64,000 nt of DNA from JBEKIK01 sp050013075 (GTDB lineage Bacteria; Planctomycetota; Planctomycetia; Pirellulales; Thermoguttaceae). The stretch covers positions 1-64,000 of the forward strand of contig JBEKFZ010000003.1 of NCBI GenBank assembly GCA_050013075.1. Reading direction: 5' to 3'. The translations under genes and the position numbers were made by a program. Of the stretch, positions 34,913 through 44,523 are shown piece by piece (the first letter of the stretch is position 1; each line of letters starts with the position of its first letter). Under the pieces are notes generated by a model, which had not been told where the DNA came from, made no database searches, and saw only the letters and a list, made by a program, of their open reading frames with translations.

Positions 34913-35806
34913 TCATTGATATTTCATATCGAGCAAACTAAGTAAGTACTGCGAGTAACTATTGTTATACTCGCCGGCTAATCGACGCAGTTGATCGGCT
35001 TGAATGTAACCTTTATAAAAGGCGATTTCTTCGATGCAGGCGATTTTCAGTCCTTGGCGTTCCTCGACGGTTTGCACGAAATTCGCCGCCTGTAGAAGTG
35101 AGGTTTCCGTACCCGTGTCGAGCCAGGCAAACCCGCGACCAAGGCGTTCGACGTGAAGCTGTCCACGTTCCAGGTAAGAGCGATTGACGTCGGAGATCTC
35201 CAGCTCGCCGCGATCGGAAGGCTTTAGACCGGAGGCTATCTCGACGACTTGGTTATCATAAAAGTAAAGTCCGGTAACGGCGTAGTTGGATCGAGGCGTT
35301 TTGGGTTTTTCCTGGATTGAGACCGCCACGCCCTGTTGGTCCAACTCGATAACTCCATATCGCTGGGGATCTTTCACGGTATAAACAAAGACGGTGGCTC
35401 CCTGTGATCTGTCGGCGGCGCGGACCAGGCCGGCTTGAAATCCCTGACCGTAAAAAATATTATCGCCCAGGATCAATGCCACGTTATCGCGGTCGATGAA
35501 CTCTTGACCGATGATGAAGGCTTGAGCTAATCCTTTTGGTTCAGGTTGGACGGTATAACTTATGGAAATCCCCACTCGGCTGCCGTCGCCCAACAGGCAC
35601 TTGTAATTGTCGATATCCCGGGGGGTGGAAATCAATAATATGTCGCGAATTCCGGCCAGCATCAGGACCGAAAGGGGATAATAAACCATCGGTTTGTCGT
35701 AAATGGGCAGCAGTTGTTTGCTAACTGCGCGTGTAATGGGATACAAACGAGTGCCTGCCCCGCCGGCCAAAATGATTCCCTTGGAAAAGCATGCCGATGA
35801 TGCCAT
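34913..35806 (-). CDS. rmlA: Glucose-1-phosphate thymidylyltransferase
   Basis: This 297-residue enzyme makes dTDP-glucose from dTTP and glucose-1-phosphate, the first step to dTDP-rhamnose and related sugars. The nucleotide-binding start GIILAGGAGTRLYPITRAVSKQ (in part, residues 10-30), the block LLPIYDKPMVYYPLSVLMLAG, and LGDNIFYGQGF (about 113-123) are standard, as is FAWLDTGTETSLLQAANFV. Length and motifs match RmlA. It lies 10 bases downstream of rmlB in the same direction, so the two are an operon. The usual rmlC and rmlD partners are not here; RmlC-like and RmlD-like genes lie at 22164 and 14062. Confidence 0.96.
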   Translation of the reverse strand: MASSACFSKGIILAGGAGTRLYPITRAVSKQLLPIYDKPMVYYPLSVLMLAGIRDILLISTPRDIDNYKCLLGDGSRVGISISYTVQPEPKGLAQAFIIGQEFIDRDNVALILGDNIFYGQGFQAGLVRAADRSQGATVFVYTVKDPQRYGVIELDQQGVAVSIQEKPKTPRSNYAVTGLYFYDNQVVEIASGLKPSDRGELEISDVNRSYLERGQLHVERLGRGFAWLDTGTETSLLQAANFVQTVEERQGLKIACIEEIAFYKGYIQADQLRRLAGEYNNSYSQYLLSLLDMKYQ

Positions 35807-35816
35807 AAATATCCCT

Positions 35817-36878
35817 TTAGGCAGCGGCCAATCCCAGCCGCTCTCTGCGATATGCGCCGGAACTGATGCGTCCGACCCATTGCAGATGGTCTAGATACCA
35901 CCGGACTGTAAGGCGTATGGCCGATTCAAAGTCATATTGAGGCCGCCAGTTTAGCTCTTTTCGGATTTTAGTGGCATCGATGGCATAACGCCGGTCGTGA
36001 CCTGGACGATCCGTGACGAAAGTAATAAGCGATGAACAAGGCGAGTGCGGCAGATCGGGGCATAATTCGTCGACCACCCGGCAAATCATATGTACGATAT
36101 CTATGTTGGTTCGCTCGCAATTTCCGCCAATGTTGTATGTTTCGCCCGGCCGGCCCTGGTTAAGGACCAGCCAAAGCGCCCGGCAGTGATCCTCGACAAA
36201 CAGCCAATCGCGCACATTTTTTCCGTCGCCGTACACGGGCAGGGGCTTGCCTTCCAAGGCGTTAAGGATCATCAGCGGAACGAGTTTTTCCGGAAATTGA
36301 CATGGCCCGTAATTATTCGAACAATTGGTCACCAAAACAGGTAATCGATAGGTGCGGAAATATGCCCGGACAAAATGATCGGCTGCCGCCTTCGAGGCCG
36401 AATACGGCGAACTGGGATCGTACGGACTCGACTCGCTGAATTGTCCTTGCGGTCCAAGCGATCCGAAAACCTCGTCCGTGGAAACGTGAAGAAATCGGAA
36501 ATCCTCTCGGCAGACCGCGGACGTACGACCGAGGTAATGCCGGGCGGAGTCTAACAGGTTAAAAGTTCCATGCACATTTGTCCGCACGAACTCGGCCGGA
36601 TCGTCTATCGATCGGTCAACATGCGATTCAGCCGCAAAATGCACGATGGCGTCAGGCTGGTAATCCTTGATTATTTGATCCACGGCCTGACGATCGGCAA
36701 TATCGCCTTGGATGAAATAATGATCGGGATTCTGTAGGCAGTCGCCAAGGGACTCGAGATTGCCCGCATAGGTCAATTTGTCCAAGGTTACCACCCGGAT
36801 CCGTCCCTGAGACAGGCATTGCCGCACGAAGCAACTTCCTATAAATCCGGCTCCTCCGGTAACGAGAATTGTTCTCAT
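35817..36878 (-). CDS. rmlB: dTDP-glucose 4,6-dehydratase
   Basis: From ATG 36878 (GAGG 8-11 bases upstream) the product has 353 residues. It removes water from dTDP-glucose to give dTDP-4-keto-6-deoxyglucose. The NAD motif ILVTGGAGFIGSCF opens the protein, VHFAAESHVDRSI (about 75-87) and the catalytic SPYSASKAAADHF (Tyr and Lys about 160-164) follow, and ERTNIDIVHMICRV and GHDRRYAIDATK are family-typical. An alternative upstream ATG at 36902 adds 8 residues and is less likely. It is the first gene of a two-gene leftward operon with rmlA. Its 5' region is shared with the divergent exosortase set. Confidence 0.95.
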   Translation of the reverse strand: MRTILVTGGAGFIGSCFVRQCLSQGRIRVVTLDKLTYAGNLESLGDCLQNPDHYFIQGDIADRQAVDQIIKDYQPDAIVHFAAESHVDRSIDDPAEFVRTNVHGTFNLLDSARHYLGRTSAVCREDFRFLHVSTDEVFGSLGPQGQFSESSPYDPSSPYSASKAAADHFVRAYFRTYRLPVLVTNCSNNYGPCQFPEKLVPLMILNALEGKPLPVYGDGKNVRDWLFVEDHCRALWLVLNQGRPGETYNIGGNCERTNIDIVHMICRVVDELCPDLPHSPCSSLITFVTDRPGHDRRYAIDATKIRKELNWRPQYDFESAIRLTVRWYLDHLQWVGRISSGAYRRERLGLAAA

Positions 36879-36902
36879 CGCCCAAACCTCGCTTCCTTGC
36901 AT

Positions 36903-37420
36903 AATCCCCTCTTATGGGGAAAACCGATGGTAGAGGCTCATTTTCACGTTTTTAATTAAATGAGGCAACATCAATAGCGGAACCGAATCGGTTGCTTTTT
37001 TTCACCATCGATGTTGACAAAAATCCTTTAGTGTCAAATCTTGGCGGATTTTGTAAACTGGTATAAATTACTTACGTAACACATTATTTGCAAAGGACTT
37101 AAGAAAATTCCTCATCAGAAATAATTCACTCCTTGGCATATCCTTTGCTCAAATGCAGAGTCATCCCTAAAATGTAATAAAGACAGAGGATTAAATAAAA
37201 AAGTGTCTTGTGAGAATTAAGTCAAGTATACAGCTTTTGTGGGTTGTACTGCTCATTTTTTACTACTCTTGGAATCACCGCAGGTCTGGTTGTTGACATT
37301 TTGAGAGGGAACGGTCAAGCTGAAATTGTCGTCCAGTGGCCCCACTATTTTGAAATCTTCAAGATCCTTATATCTAGATAAAAAGTGGGGCAAAACCATT
37401 AGAAGGGATTGTCAACTCGC
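36903..37420. other. Long divergent promoter region between rmlB and the exosortase gene
   Basis: The stretch of 518 bases has no gene. A TTGACA at 37014-37019 is mirrored by TGTCAA twelve bases later, an operator-like inverted repeat, and a TATAAA occurs at about 37062. A second TTGACA lies near 37291. No pair gives a textbook promoter, so I name these only as candidates. The A/T-rich sequence and length suggest regulated expression of the divergent genes. Confidence 0.35.
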
Positions 37421-38404
37421 ATGATTGCCAACAACAAGATCAACGAATGGAAGACCGCCTTGCGTCAGCCCCAGGTCTTAGTTATCGGGCTCATATTGAT
37501 AGTTTTATTTTTCTGGTTCTACCACGAGACTATTAATGATTTGATTCATACCTATTGGAACGATCCGGATTACATGCATGGTTTTTTCGTTCCGCTGTTT
37601 TCTTTGTATTTATTGTGGTATCGTCGAGATATGCTGCCTTCAGTTCCCCAACGGGGCAGTTGGTGGGGATTGGCGTTTTTCGGGTTTTGGGCATTCATCG
37701 TTTGGTCCGGGGTGTACTTTGCTTACACATGGTTTATGCCCTTTTCCATTGTACCGTGTCTTGCCGCAATCATGCTTTTCGTCGGCGGATGGCAGGTCTT
37801 CCTTTGGGCCTGGCCGGCTATAGCCTTTTTATTCTTTATCGTGCCGCTGCCGGGTCTTCTGGCCAGCTTTTTAAGCGGCCCTCTGCAAAACATTGGGACC
37901 CACGTAAGCGTCATTGTGATCCAAACGTTGAGTATTCCGTCAATAGCCCAGGGAAACCAGATCATCCTCCGCGATCCGCCGCCTTTGGGGGTCGAGGAGG
38001 CATGCAGCGGAATTAAAATGTTGATGTTGTTTTTCACCCTCTGCGTCGGCGCCGCATTTATCATGCGTAAGCCGGTATGGGAACGGGTGTTAATTGTCAT
38101 CAGCGCCCCCCCGATTGCCGTGCTTGCCAACGTTTTTCGCATTACCCTTACGGCGATACTTTTTGAGATGGCTCATCAATGGCCCTCGATCGTAAGCAGG
38201 GCCTTTGCAGACAAAGTGTTTCACGATTTTGCCGGTCTGCTGATGATGCCGGTGGCACTGTTGATTTTATTGGGCGAGATGACCCTGATTTCTAAGTTAA
38301 TGGTGCAACCCGTGAAGGATCGGACCCTAGTGGTACGGGAGACTTCACGCGGGTTGCTGGGGATGGGAATGAAAACAGAGAAGGAAAAACGCGACGGGTC
38401 CTAG
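37421..38404 (+). CDS. Exosortase (EpsH family)
   Basis: The 327-residue integral membrane protein has about eight helices and the exosortase active-site set: Cys195 in GVEEACSGIKML, Arg240 in VLANVFRITLTAIL, and His268 in FHDFAGLLMM. It should be the transpeptidase that cleaves PEP-CTERM proteins, of which five occur in this window. ATG 37421 is chosen over a TTG at 37409 that overlaps the AAGGG; the spacing of the AAGGG to ATG is long (about 12). It heads a rightward set with the Wzz/kinase and EpsI genes, the standard arrangement for exosortase with exopolysaccharide synthesis. The exact xrt subtype cannot be told from sequence alone. Confidence 0.93.
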   Translation: MIANNKINEWKTALRQPQVLVIGLILIVLFFWFYHETINDLIHTYWNDPDYMHGFFVPLFSLYLLWYRRDMLPSVPQRGSWWGLAFFGFWAFIVWSGVYFAYTWFMPFSIVPCLAAIMLFVGGWQVFLWAWPAIAFLFFIVPLPGLLASFLSGPLQNIGTHVSVIVIQTLSIPSIAQGNQIILRDPPPLGVEEACSGIKMLMLFFTLCVGAAFIMRKPVWERVLIVISAPPIAVLANVFRITLTAILFEMAHQWPSIVSRAFADKVFHDFAGLLMMPVALLILLGEMTLISKLMVQPVKDRTLVVRETSRGLLGMGMKTEKEKRDGS

Positions 38405-38581
38405 GAGGAGACCCGGAAACCATACAAGACTAAGAGCCTTATCGGGCAGGCGGGCATGAATGAATGCCAATAAAATTGAAATAAAGAGAACTAATGATAA
38501 TCTAACCGCGTATGTTTAAACTACTTGCCCGTCTAGTTAAAGCACGGACAACTGGTGAACTTCAAATTGGAGAAAAGATTT

Positions 38582-40858
38582 ATGTCGATTGATGAAAGGC
38601 CACTATTGTCTGAGGATCAAAGCAATATCCAAGGCTTGGCCCTAACTCAGGCAAGCACGCTTTCGCAACCTACCGGATTGTCGGCGCGGCTTACCCAAGA
38701 TGTCGCGATTCAACCTGGGGCTCCCAGCGACTTGGTAACTTATTTACATGCCTTCCGGCGCAATTGGCTGTTGGCTACGGCATTGGGGGTGTGTTTTAGC
38801 ACCGCTGCGGGCCTGGCCATCTGGTTTGGGATGGGGGCTTGGTACACGGCCTCGGCATATATACACATTGCGTATCAAAAAGAATCCATGGTGTTCACAA
38901 ACGAAGATAGGCCGGCTGAGACCGAGTATGAACTCTTCAAAAACACGCAAATGCAATATCTTCAAAACAACTTTGTGTTATCCGCCGCCCTTAACAAACC
39001 GGAGGACAACCCGATTTCCCACCTGCCGATCCTCAAGAGCCAAAAAGATCCCGTTGGGTGGTTAAAGAGCAAACTCTCCGTGTCATTCCCACTCAAGGGA
39101 GAGGTCATGGAAGTCAAGTTGACCACTTACAATGCTGAAGAAGCGAGAAATATTGTTGCCGCGGTCGTCGACGCTTACAAGTCCGAAGTTGTCGATGTTG
39201 AAATGGACAAACGCCGCCAGCGTATAAACGAACTCGATCAACTTTATACCGTTAAGGACCTGGAAGTCCGCAACAAGCGCAATGATCTAAAACAATTGGC
39301 GGAACAATTGGGAACAGCCGAAACGGAAAACCTCAATTTAAAACAAAAGCTCACCTTGGAGGAGCTGAACACCTATCGGCAACAATTGGCGAGCCGCGAG
39401 TTCGAGGTTGGAAGGCTGCGAAGCGATCTGGCTTCGCGTCAAGCGGAACTCAAATCCGTGCAAAGCGCCGATGTTTCGGACGTCGAGTGTCAATTGTATG
39501 CCCAGGCCGATCCGGTTTTGAGGGATTTAATGCAGGAAATCATGTGGCGGCAGCAGAATGCGGAAGACGCCTCGGGCGTGGTGAAAGAAGGCGCCTTGAA
39601 AGGCAACGCTAAAAAGTCCAATCGATTTCTCGATCCATACCAAGTCCAATTAGAGCGGTTTGAAAATAAATACAAGGATCGCATAACGGAAATCAAGGAG
39701 GAAATTAAGCACAAGCGGCAAACCGACGTGGAAAAGGAAATCAAGCGAGTTGAAGCGGCAATTGAGATTGCCAACAAGCAGCAGAGGAACTACGAGGAAG
39801 ACGTGCAACGGTTGAAAAAACTTGCCGAGCAATTTGGCAGTTCGTCGGTCGACGTGGAAATGTTGCGGGCCGACATACTCGTCCGCGAAAAGTCTCTGGA
39901 CATCATTGCCAGCGAACGCGACAAACTGAAGGTGGAATTACGTTCCCCCCAGCGGATAACTATACAGGGAAAGCCTATCGTCCCCGTGGAGTCCTCCAAT
40001 TTTGGCTTGCGATTGATCATCACGCTCCTTGCTTCGCTGTTGGGCTTGTGCTTGCCCGTGGCGGCAATCACCTTTTTGGACACCCGCCACCAACGCATCA
40101 ATACATCCACGGACGTCAGGGAACGCCTTGGACTTCCGGTCATCGGGTCCATGCCAGTCATTCCCACTCGGGTGCTTCGCCAACTGGGCTCGCCTTCGAA
40201 ACGGAATCAACTTTGGCAATTACGCCTTACCGAATCGGTGGATGGGATCACGGCCAGGTTGTTGCGCCGCGCCGAGTTGGAACAGCGGCGCGTGGTGATG
40301 GTCACCAGCGCCGTAAGCGGCGAAGGCAAAACCACCCTGGCCGCACAGTTGGCCATGAGCCTGGCGCGGGCGGGCCGCCGCACCGTCCTGGTGGATTTCG
40401 ATTTGCGTCAGCCCTCCTTTGACGACGCCTTCGGCCTAGAGCGCTCTCCGGGAATAAGCGAGATCCTGCGAAATGAGAGCGATCTGGCCCGCGCCATCCA
40501 ACATACGCAAACCGGCAACTTGTCGGTTATAACGGCCGGCCGCTGGAATCGCATGGCCTTGTCGGCCTTGGCCAACGGAGGGGCCGACTCGTTATTCAAG
40601 GAATTGCGCGACGAATATGAATTCGTGGTGGTCGATACCAGCCCGATCCTGCCTATTGCCGACGCCAGGTTCGTCAGCCAATACGTGGATTCCGTGGTGC
40701 TTTGCGTATTCCGCGACATCAGCGAAGCCCCGAGAATCCGGGCGGCTTGTGAGATTTTAGAGGCCTTCGGCGTGCAATGCGTCGAAGCGGCGGTCGCCGG
40801 AGCAAGCGAAAAGGATACTAGCCGGTCTGGATACTATCATTCCAGCGTTTCGGCATAA
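38582..40858 (+). CDS. Wzz chain-length regulator fused to a bacterial tyrosine kinase (Wzc-like)
   Basis: From ATG 38582 (GGAGAAAAG upstream) the product has 758 residues. The periplasmic Wzz domain is bounded by two membrane helices (about 60-82 and 476-499) with long coiled-coil segments between (about 215-450, e.g. RQRINELDQLYTVKDLEVRNK in part). The C-terminal cytoplasmic ATPase has Walker A (SAVSGEGKTT, about 577-586), Walker A' (VLVDFDLRQPS, about 602-612) and Walker B (FVVVDTSPIL). The tail has only one Tyr pair (SGYYHSS) instead of a long Tyr cluster. It regulates polymer length together with an outer-membrane exporter such as the Wza-like protein at 22818. It follows the exosortase by 177 bases. 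Confidence 0.93.
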   Translation: MSIDERPLLSEDQSNIQGLALTQASTLSQPTGLSARLTQDVAIQPGAPSDLVTYLHAFRRNWLLATALGVCFSTAAGLAIWFGMGAWYTASAYIHIAYQKESMVFTNEDRPAETEYELFKNTQMQYLQNNFVLSAALNKPEDNPISHLPILKSQKDPVGWLKSKLSVSFPLKGEVMEVKLTTYNAEEARNIVAAVVDAYKSEVVDVEMDKRRQRINELDQLYTVKDLEVRNKRNDLKQLAEQLGTAETENLNLKQKLTLEELNTYRQQLASREFEVGRLRSDLASRQAELKSVQSADVSDVECQLYAQADPVLRDLMQEIMWRQQNAEDASGVVKEGALKGNAKKSNRFLDPYQVQLERFENKYKDRITEIKEEIKHKRQTDVEKEIKRVEAAIEIANKQQRNYEEDVQRLKKLAEQFGSSSVDVEMLRADILVREKSLDIIASERDKLKVELRSPQRITIQGKPIVPVESSNFGLRLIITLLASLLGLCLPVAAITFLDTRHQRINTSTDVRERLGLPVIGSMPVIPTRVLRQLGSPSKRNQLWQLRLTESVDGITARLLRRAELEQRRVVMVTSAVSGEGKTTLAAQLAMSLARAGRRTVLVDFDLRQPSFDDAFGLERSPGISEILRNESDLARAIQHTQTGNLSVITAGRWNRMALSALANGGADSLFKELRDEYEFVVVDTSPILPIADARFVSQYVDSVVLCVFRDISEAPRIRAACEILEAFGVQCVEAAVAGASEKDTSRSGYYHSSVSA

Positions 40859-40911
40859 TATCTGTTTGTTCAGTGATTTCCCAACCAGGCTCTTAAAAGG
40901 AAAAACGAATC

Positions 40912-41607
40912 ATGCGAGGAAATATCGCAATTAGAATAATAGTCGCCGCCGCCATTATCGCAGTGACATATCTTGGAATGTATGTAGTGGCCTGGGGCAT
41001 CCAAGTGCCCGAAGTTATTCTGCCGTCTTGGAACGTTAAAGATTTGCCCAAGCAATTAGGCGAGTGGAAGGGCGAGGACGTGAAATTGGATGAACGGCTA
41101 TTCCAAGCAACAGACGCCACCTCGATTGTGGAACGCCAATACCACAATGAATTGGGAATGGTAATTTCCATCCATTTGGCTGTGTTTAAAGATCCTAATA
41201 AAGGTATCTGGCATAACCCCGTAAGCTGCTATGACTCCGCCGGTTGGGTTCCTGTCGAAATAACAAGAGTGCCAATATCCGAAACTCGCGAGAAAAGCGA
41301 CAAGATAGCCCTTTCCACATGGGAAAAAAGCGGAGAAACGACTATTGTGGGGTATTGGTATCAACTTGGCGAACATCGGCTTTACGGCCGCTGGGACTTA
41401 GGCTTTAGCGTGCGTTGGCAAATGAGAGGCCGGAAAACGTGGCCCGCTCTTATAAAAATCTTACTTTCCACCGGGGCCGGTTCAAAACCGGAAAATACCA
41501 AAATCCAATTGCTTAAATTCGCGGATCTGGTTCATCAATGGATTAATCAACCTGGGCATCAAAGCAAAGATGAGTCTGCCGCCACCGTACTTGCTACTTC
41601 CAAATAA
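40912..41607 (+). CDS. EpsI-domain protein (exosortase-associated)
   Basis: The 231-residue protein has an N-terminal membrane helix (about 7-29) and a periplasmic EpsI domain, recognised from LPKQLGEWKGEDVKLDE, the block VISIHLAVFKDPNKGIWHNPVSCYDSAGW, and TTIVGYWYQLGEH. EpsI is a partner protein found either fused to, or next to, exosortases; the Cys in the HNPxxCY block is a conserved feature. Its role in PEP-CTERM processing or polysaccharide synthesis is not settled. It ends the exosortase-kinase-EpsI set. A start ATG at 40912 with AAAGGAAAAACG upstream is clear. Confidence 0.88.
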   Translation: MRGNIAIRIIVAAAIIAVTYLGMYVVAWGIQVPEVILPSWNVKDLPKQLGEWKGEDVKLDERLFQATDATSIVERQYHNELGMVISIHLAVFKDPNKGIWHNPVSCYDSAGWVPVEITRVPISETREKSDKIALSTWEKSGETTIVGYWYQLGEHRLYGRWDLGFSVRWQMRGRKTWPALIKILLSTGAGSKPENTKIQLLKFADLVHQWINQPGHQSKDESAATVLATSK

Positions 41608-41955
41608 CGTCGGTGGAGTGAAAGTAAGCAAAAACAACTCAAGCCAGAGCAGTTGCGGGTTTCGATTACTTCGCACATTCCGGGTAAAAAACAGGTCCGG
41701 CCTTTAAGCAGCATAGTGATTATACCGGTTTTAGGGATAATAATGATCAGCCGTCCTTAGTAGAGATCGAAATGTTCCCCTTAAGTGAGGGGCGACATTC
41801 ACATAAGGCGCCAAAATCCATTAAAACCACGTTAAGACACGGATGTAAAACTTATAATAAAAAAAGGCGTATAAAGGGCCTTTTTCTGTTGTGCCCGGTC
41901 GTCCGCTTTATCAGCGCCGACGGCAACCAACACCTAAATGGTGTTTTTTTAGAAC

Positions 41956-42286
41956 ATGGATGTCACCCACGGGAACGGAGTGCGCGCTGATCGAACTTAT
42001 TTTCGAGAACATCCCGATGAGTTCAAGGTCGTTCAACTCCCGCCGACTTGGGAAGGATTGCGTCCGGACATCCTGCTTACCTTGAATACGCCGCGTCGAT
42101 CACCTCGACATCGACACGATCGCTCTTCGACAGTTGGGCGTCGAGTATATTTTCAGCGCGGTCGAGATCGGCAACGGCGAACAACTGGGCTTGAAACTTG
42201 AAAAAGTGTTTGAGCGAGACGATTCTCCTTGGCGCATCTATGTGTACGCGGCGCCGAATAAATCAGTTGTGAAACAAAAAGACTGA
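41956..42286 (+). pseudogene. Decayed 3' fragment of a membrane protein gene
   Basis: A frame from 41956 (NGVRADRTYFREHPDEFKVV, then WEGLRPDILLTLNTP) and, after a frameshift near 42100, a second frame ending at TGA 42284-42286 (LGVEYIFSAVEIGNGEQLGL, then VFERDDSPWRIYVYAAPNK) together look like the C-terminal end of one protein. The second part resembles the tail of large membrane glycan proteins of the DUF6044 kind, from memory, so the assignment is tentative. No intact start or membrane part remains. It is a rearrangement relic at the left edge of the pseudaminic acid cluster; the rest of 41608-42313 shows no gene. Confidence 0.45.
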
Positions 42287-42325
42287 AAAACGCCCGGTAA
42301 TCGATCATCACCTATGGAGCGATCC

Positions 42326-43309
42326 ATGAGCACCATTTGTTGGCAAGAAAGCGTTATCCTCATCACCGGCGGCACCGGCTCGTTCGGAAAAAAGTGCGCC
42401 AACATTCTGCTGAAGGAATATCATCCCAAAAAGCTGATTATCTTCAGCCGCGATGAACTCAAACAGCACGAGATGCGAACCGGCGGGTTCGATCATCCCA
42501 GTATGCGTTACTTCATCGGCGACATCCGCGACCGCGACCGATTGCGACGCGCCATGTACGGCGTCGATATCGTCATTCATGCCGCCGCCATGAAACAAGT
42601 GCCGGCTTGCGAATACAATCCCAGCGAAGCCGTGCTGACGAACGTCACAGGCGCCCAAAACGTCGTCGATACGGCCATCGACTGCGGCGTCCACAAAGTG
42701 TTGGGCCTAAGCACCGACAAAGCCGTGAACCCGGTAAATCTCTACGGCGCCACAAAACTTTGCGAAGAAAAACTGCTCATTCAAGGCAACTCGTACGCCG
42801 GCTTGCGCGACACGCGGTTCAGTTGCACACGATACGGAAACGTCTTGGGCAGCCGCGGAAGCGTCATTCCGCTGTTCCGGCAACAGCGGGCAAGCGGCAA
42901 GCTCACCGTGACCGACCAGCGCATGACGCGATTCTGGCTCACGCTCGAACAGGGCGTGCGTTTCGTGCTTCGCGCGATCGAGCAGATGCACGGCGGCGAG
43001 TTGTTCATTCCGCGAATCCCCAGTATGAGAATCATGGACTTGGCCAAGGCGATTGCGCCCGAGTGCAAGATCGAGATCACCGGCATTCGTCCCGGCGAAA
43101 AACTGCACGAGGTCATGGTTTCCCGCGACGAAGCCCGCCACGCGGTTCTGGCCGGCGACAAATACGTCATTTTCCCCGAGTATCACTGGTGGTCGACGGA
43201 TCGTTGGGCGGAAGGAAAACCGCTGCCCGACAATTTCGAATATAACAGCGACCAAAACGACGTTTGGGTGACGGCCGACGAACTGCTCCGCATGGTGGGA
43301 GATAAATAA
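42326..43309 (+). CDS. pseB: UDP-GlcNAc 4,6-dehydratase (inverting), pseudaminic acid step 1
   Basis: The 327-residue SDR opens with ILITGGTGSFGKKCANILL and has IIFSRDELKQHEM, the block HAAAMKQVPACEYNPSEAVLTN (in part) and the catalytic pair YGATK (in VNLYGATKLCEEKL, about 140). This is the PseB signature. It converts UDP-GlcNAc to UDP-2-acetamido-2,6-dideoxy-L-arabino-hexos-4-ulose. I chose ATG 42326 because GGAG lies 6 bases upstream; an ATG at 42314 is in frame but lies in front of it. It is the first gene of the cluster, one base away from pseC. High G+C and codon use differ from genes to the left, suggesting acquisition. Confidence 0.94.
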   Translation: MSTICWQESVILITGGTGSFGKKCANILLKEYHPKKLIIFSRDELKQHEMRTGGFDHPSMRYFIGDIRDRDRLRRAMYGVDIVIHAAAMKQVPACEYNPSEAVLTNVTGAQNVVDTAIDCGVHKVLGLSTDKAVNPVNLYGATKLCEEKLLIQGNSYAGLRDTRFSCTRYGNVLGSRGSVIPLFRQQRASGKLTVTDQRMTRFWLTLEQGVRFVLRAIEQMHGGELFIPRIPSMRIMDLAKAIAPECKIEITGIRPGEKLHEVMVSRDEARHAVLAGDKYVIFPEYHWWSTDRWAEGKPLPDNFEYNSDQNDVWVTADELLRMVGDK

Positions 43310-43310
43310 C

Positions 43311-44510
43311 ATGAGCGAACGATTAGCCATTGACGGCGGAACGCCGGTGCGAAAAAAACTGCTGCCTTACGGCCGGCAATCGATCGACGAACATGAAATT
43401 GCCGCGGTCGCCGAGGTGTTGCGGTCCGATTGGCTCACGACCGGTCCGAAAGTGGCCGAGTTCGAGCGAGCCGTGGCCGCAGTCGCCGGCGCGAAAGAAG
43501 CCGTGGCGGTCAGCAACGGAACCGCCGCGTTGCACGCCGCCATGTACGCCATCGGTATCGGCCCCGGCGATGAAGTCATCGTGCCGACCATGACGTTCGC
43601 CGCGTCGGCCAACTGCGCCGCGTTCCTTGGCGGCGTGCCGGTGTTCGTCGACGTCGATCCAGATACGCTGCTGATCGATCCCGACTTGATCGAGGCGAAA
43701 ATCACCGAGAAAACGAAGGCCGTGGTCGCGGTCGATTACGCGGGCCAGCCGTGCGACTACGACCGCTTGCAGCCGATCGTCGATCGGCACGGCCTGGTGT
43801 TGGTCGATGACGCCTGCCATGCCATCGGCGGCAGCTACAAGGGCCGGCCCGCCGGTTCATTAGCGGTACTAAACACGTTCAGTTTCCATCCGGTAAAACA
43901 CGTCACCACGGGCGAGGGCGGCGCGATCACCTCCGACGATCCCGAGTTGATCAGACGGATGCGCATGTTCCGCAATCACGGCATTACGACCGATTTCCGC
44001 CAACGCGAAACGGCCGGCTCCTGGGTCTACGACATGGTGGACCTCGGCTACAACTACCGGCTGTCCGACATTCAATGTGCGTTGGGTGTCACGCAATTGG
44101 CGAAACTTCCGCAGTCGATCGCGCGCCGTCAAGCGATTGCCGCAAAGTACGGCGCCGCTTTCGCCAAGATGTCGGGCGTGCGGCCGTTGTCGGTTCACAA
44201 GGATGTTTCACACGCCTATCATCTTTACGTGATCCAACTCGAACTGGAAAAACTGATCGTGGATCGCGGCCAAGTTTTCCAAGCGCTCAGGGCCGAGGGA
44301 ATCGGCGTGAACGTGCATTATCGTCCGGTGCATTTGCATCCGTACTATCGGACTCATTTCGGCACGAAGCCCGGCGATTGTCCGGTGGCCGAAGCGGCCT
44401 ACGAACGGCTGATTTCGCTGCCGATGTTCCCGGCCATGACGGACCAAGACGTTTGCGACGCGATTGAAGGCGTCCGAAAAGTCATCGAACATTATCGTCG
44501 AGGAAACTGA
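43311..44510 (+). CDS. pseC: UDP-4-keto-sugar aminotransferase, pseudaminic acid step 2
   Basis: This 399-residue PLP enzyme of the DegT/DnrJ/EryC1 family adds the amino group at C4 of the PseB product. The PLP lysine is Lys196 in FSFHPVKHVTTGEGG, and AVSNGTAALHAAMYA and VDDACHAIGGSYKG (about 165-178) are further family blocks. The first residues (SERLAIDGGTPVRKKLLPYG) contain the PseC-type opening, and the whole length aligns with PseC-like proteins in my memory. It begins 2 bases after pseB, and its stop is 14 bases before the pseF start. It carries a high-G+C bias like pseB. Confidence 0.93.
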   Translation: MSERLAIDGGTPVRKKLLPYGRQSIDEHEIAAVAEVLRSDWLTTGPKVAEFERAVAAVAGAKEAVAVSNGTAALHAAMYAIGIGPGDEVIVPTMTFAASANCAAFLGGVPVFVDVDPDTLLIDPDLIEAKITEKTKAVVAVDYAGQPCDYDRLQPIVDRHGLVLVDDACHAIGGSYKGRPAGSLAVLNTFSFHPVKHVTTGEGGAITSDDPELIRRMRMFRNHGITTDFRQRETAGSWVYDMVDLGYNYRLSDIQCALGVTQLAKLPQSIARRQAIAAKYGAAFAKMSGVRPLSVHKDVSHAYHLYVIQLELEKLIVDRGQVFQALRAEGIGVNVHYRPVHLHPYYRTHFGTKPGDCPVAEAAYERLISLPMFPAMTDQDVCDAIEGVRKVIEHYRRGN

Positions 44511-44523
44511 AATCGCTCATTCC

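Noticed and set aside
38520..38581. GTG at 38555 as start of the Wzz/kinase gene
   Set aside because: ATG 38582 has a better ribosome binding site (GGAGAAAAG), and the nine extra residues add nothing recognisable.
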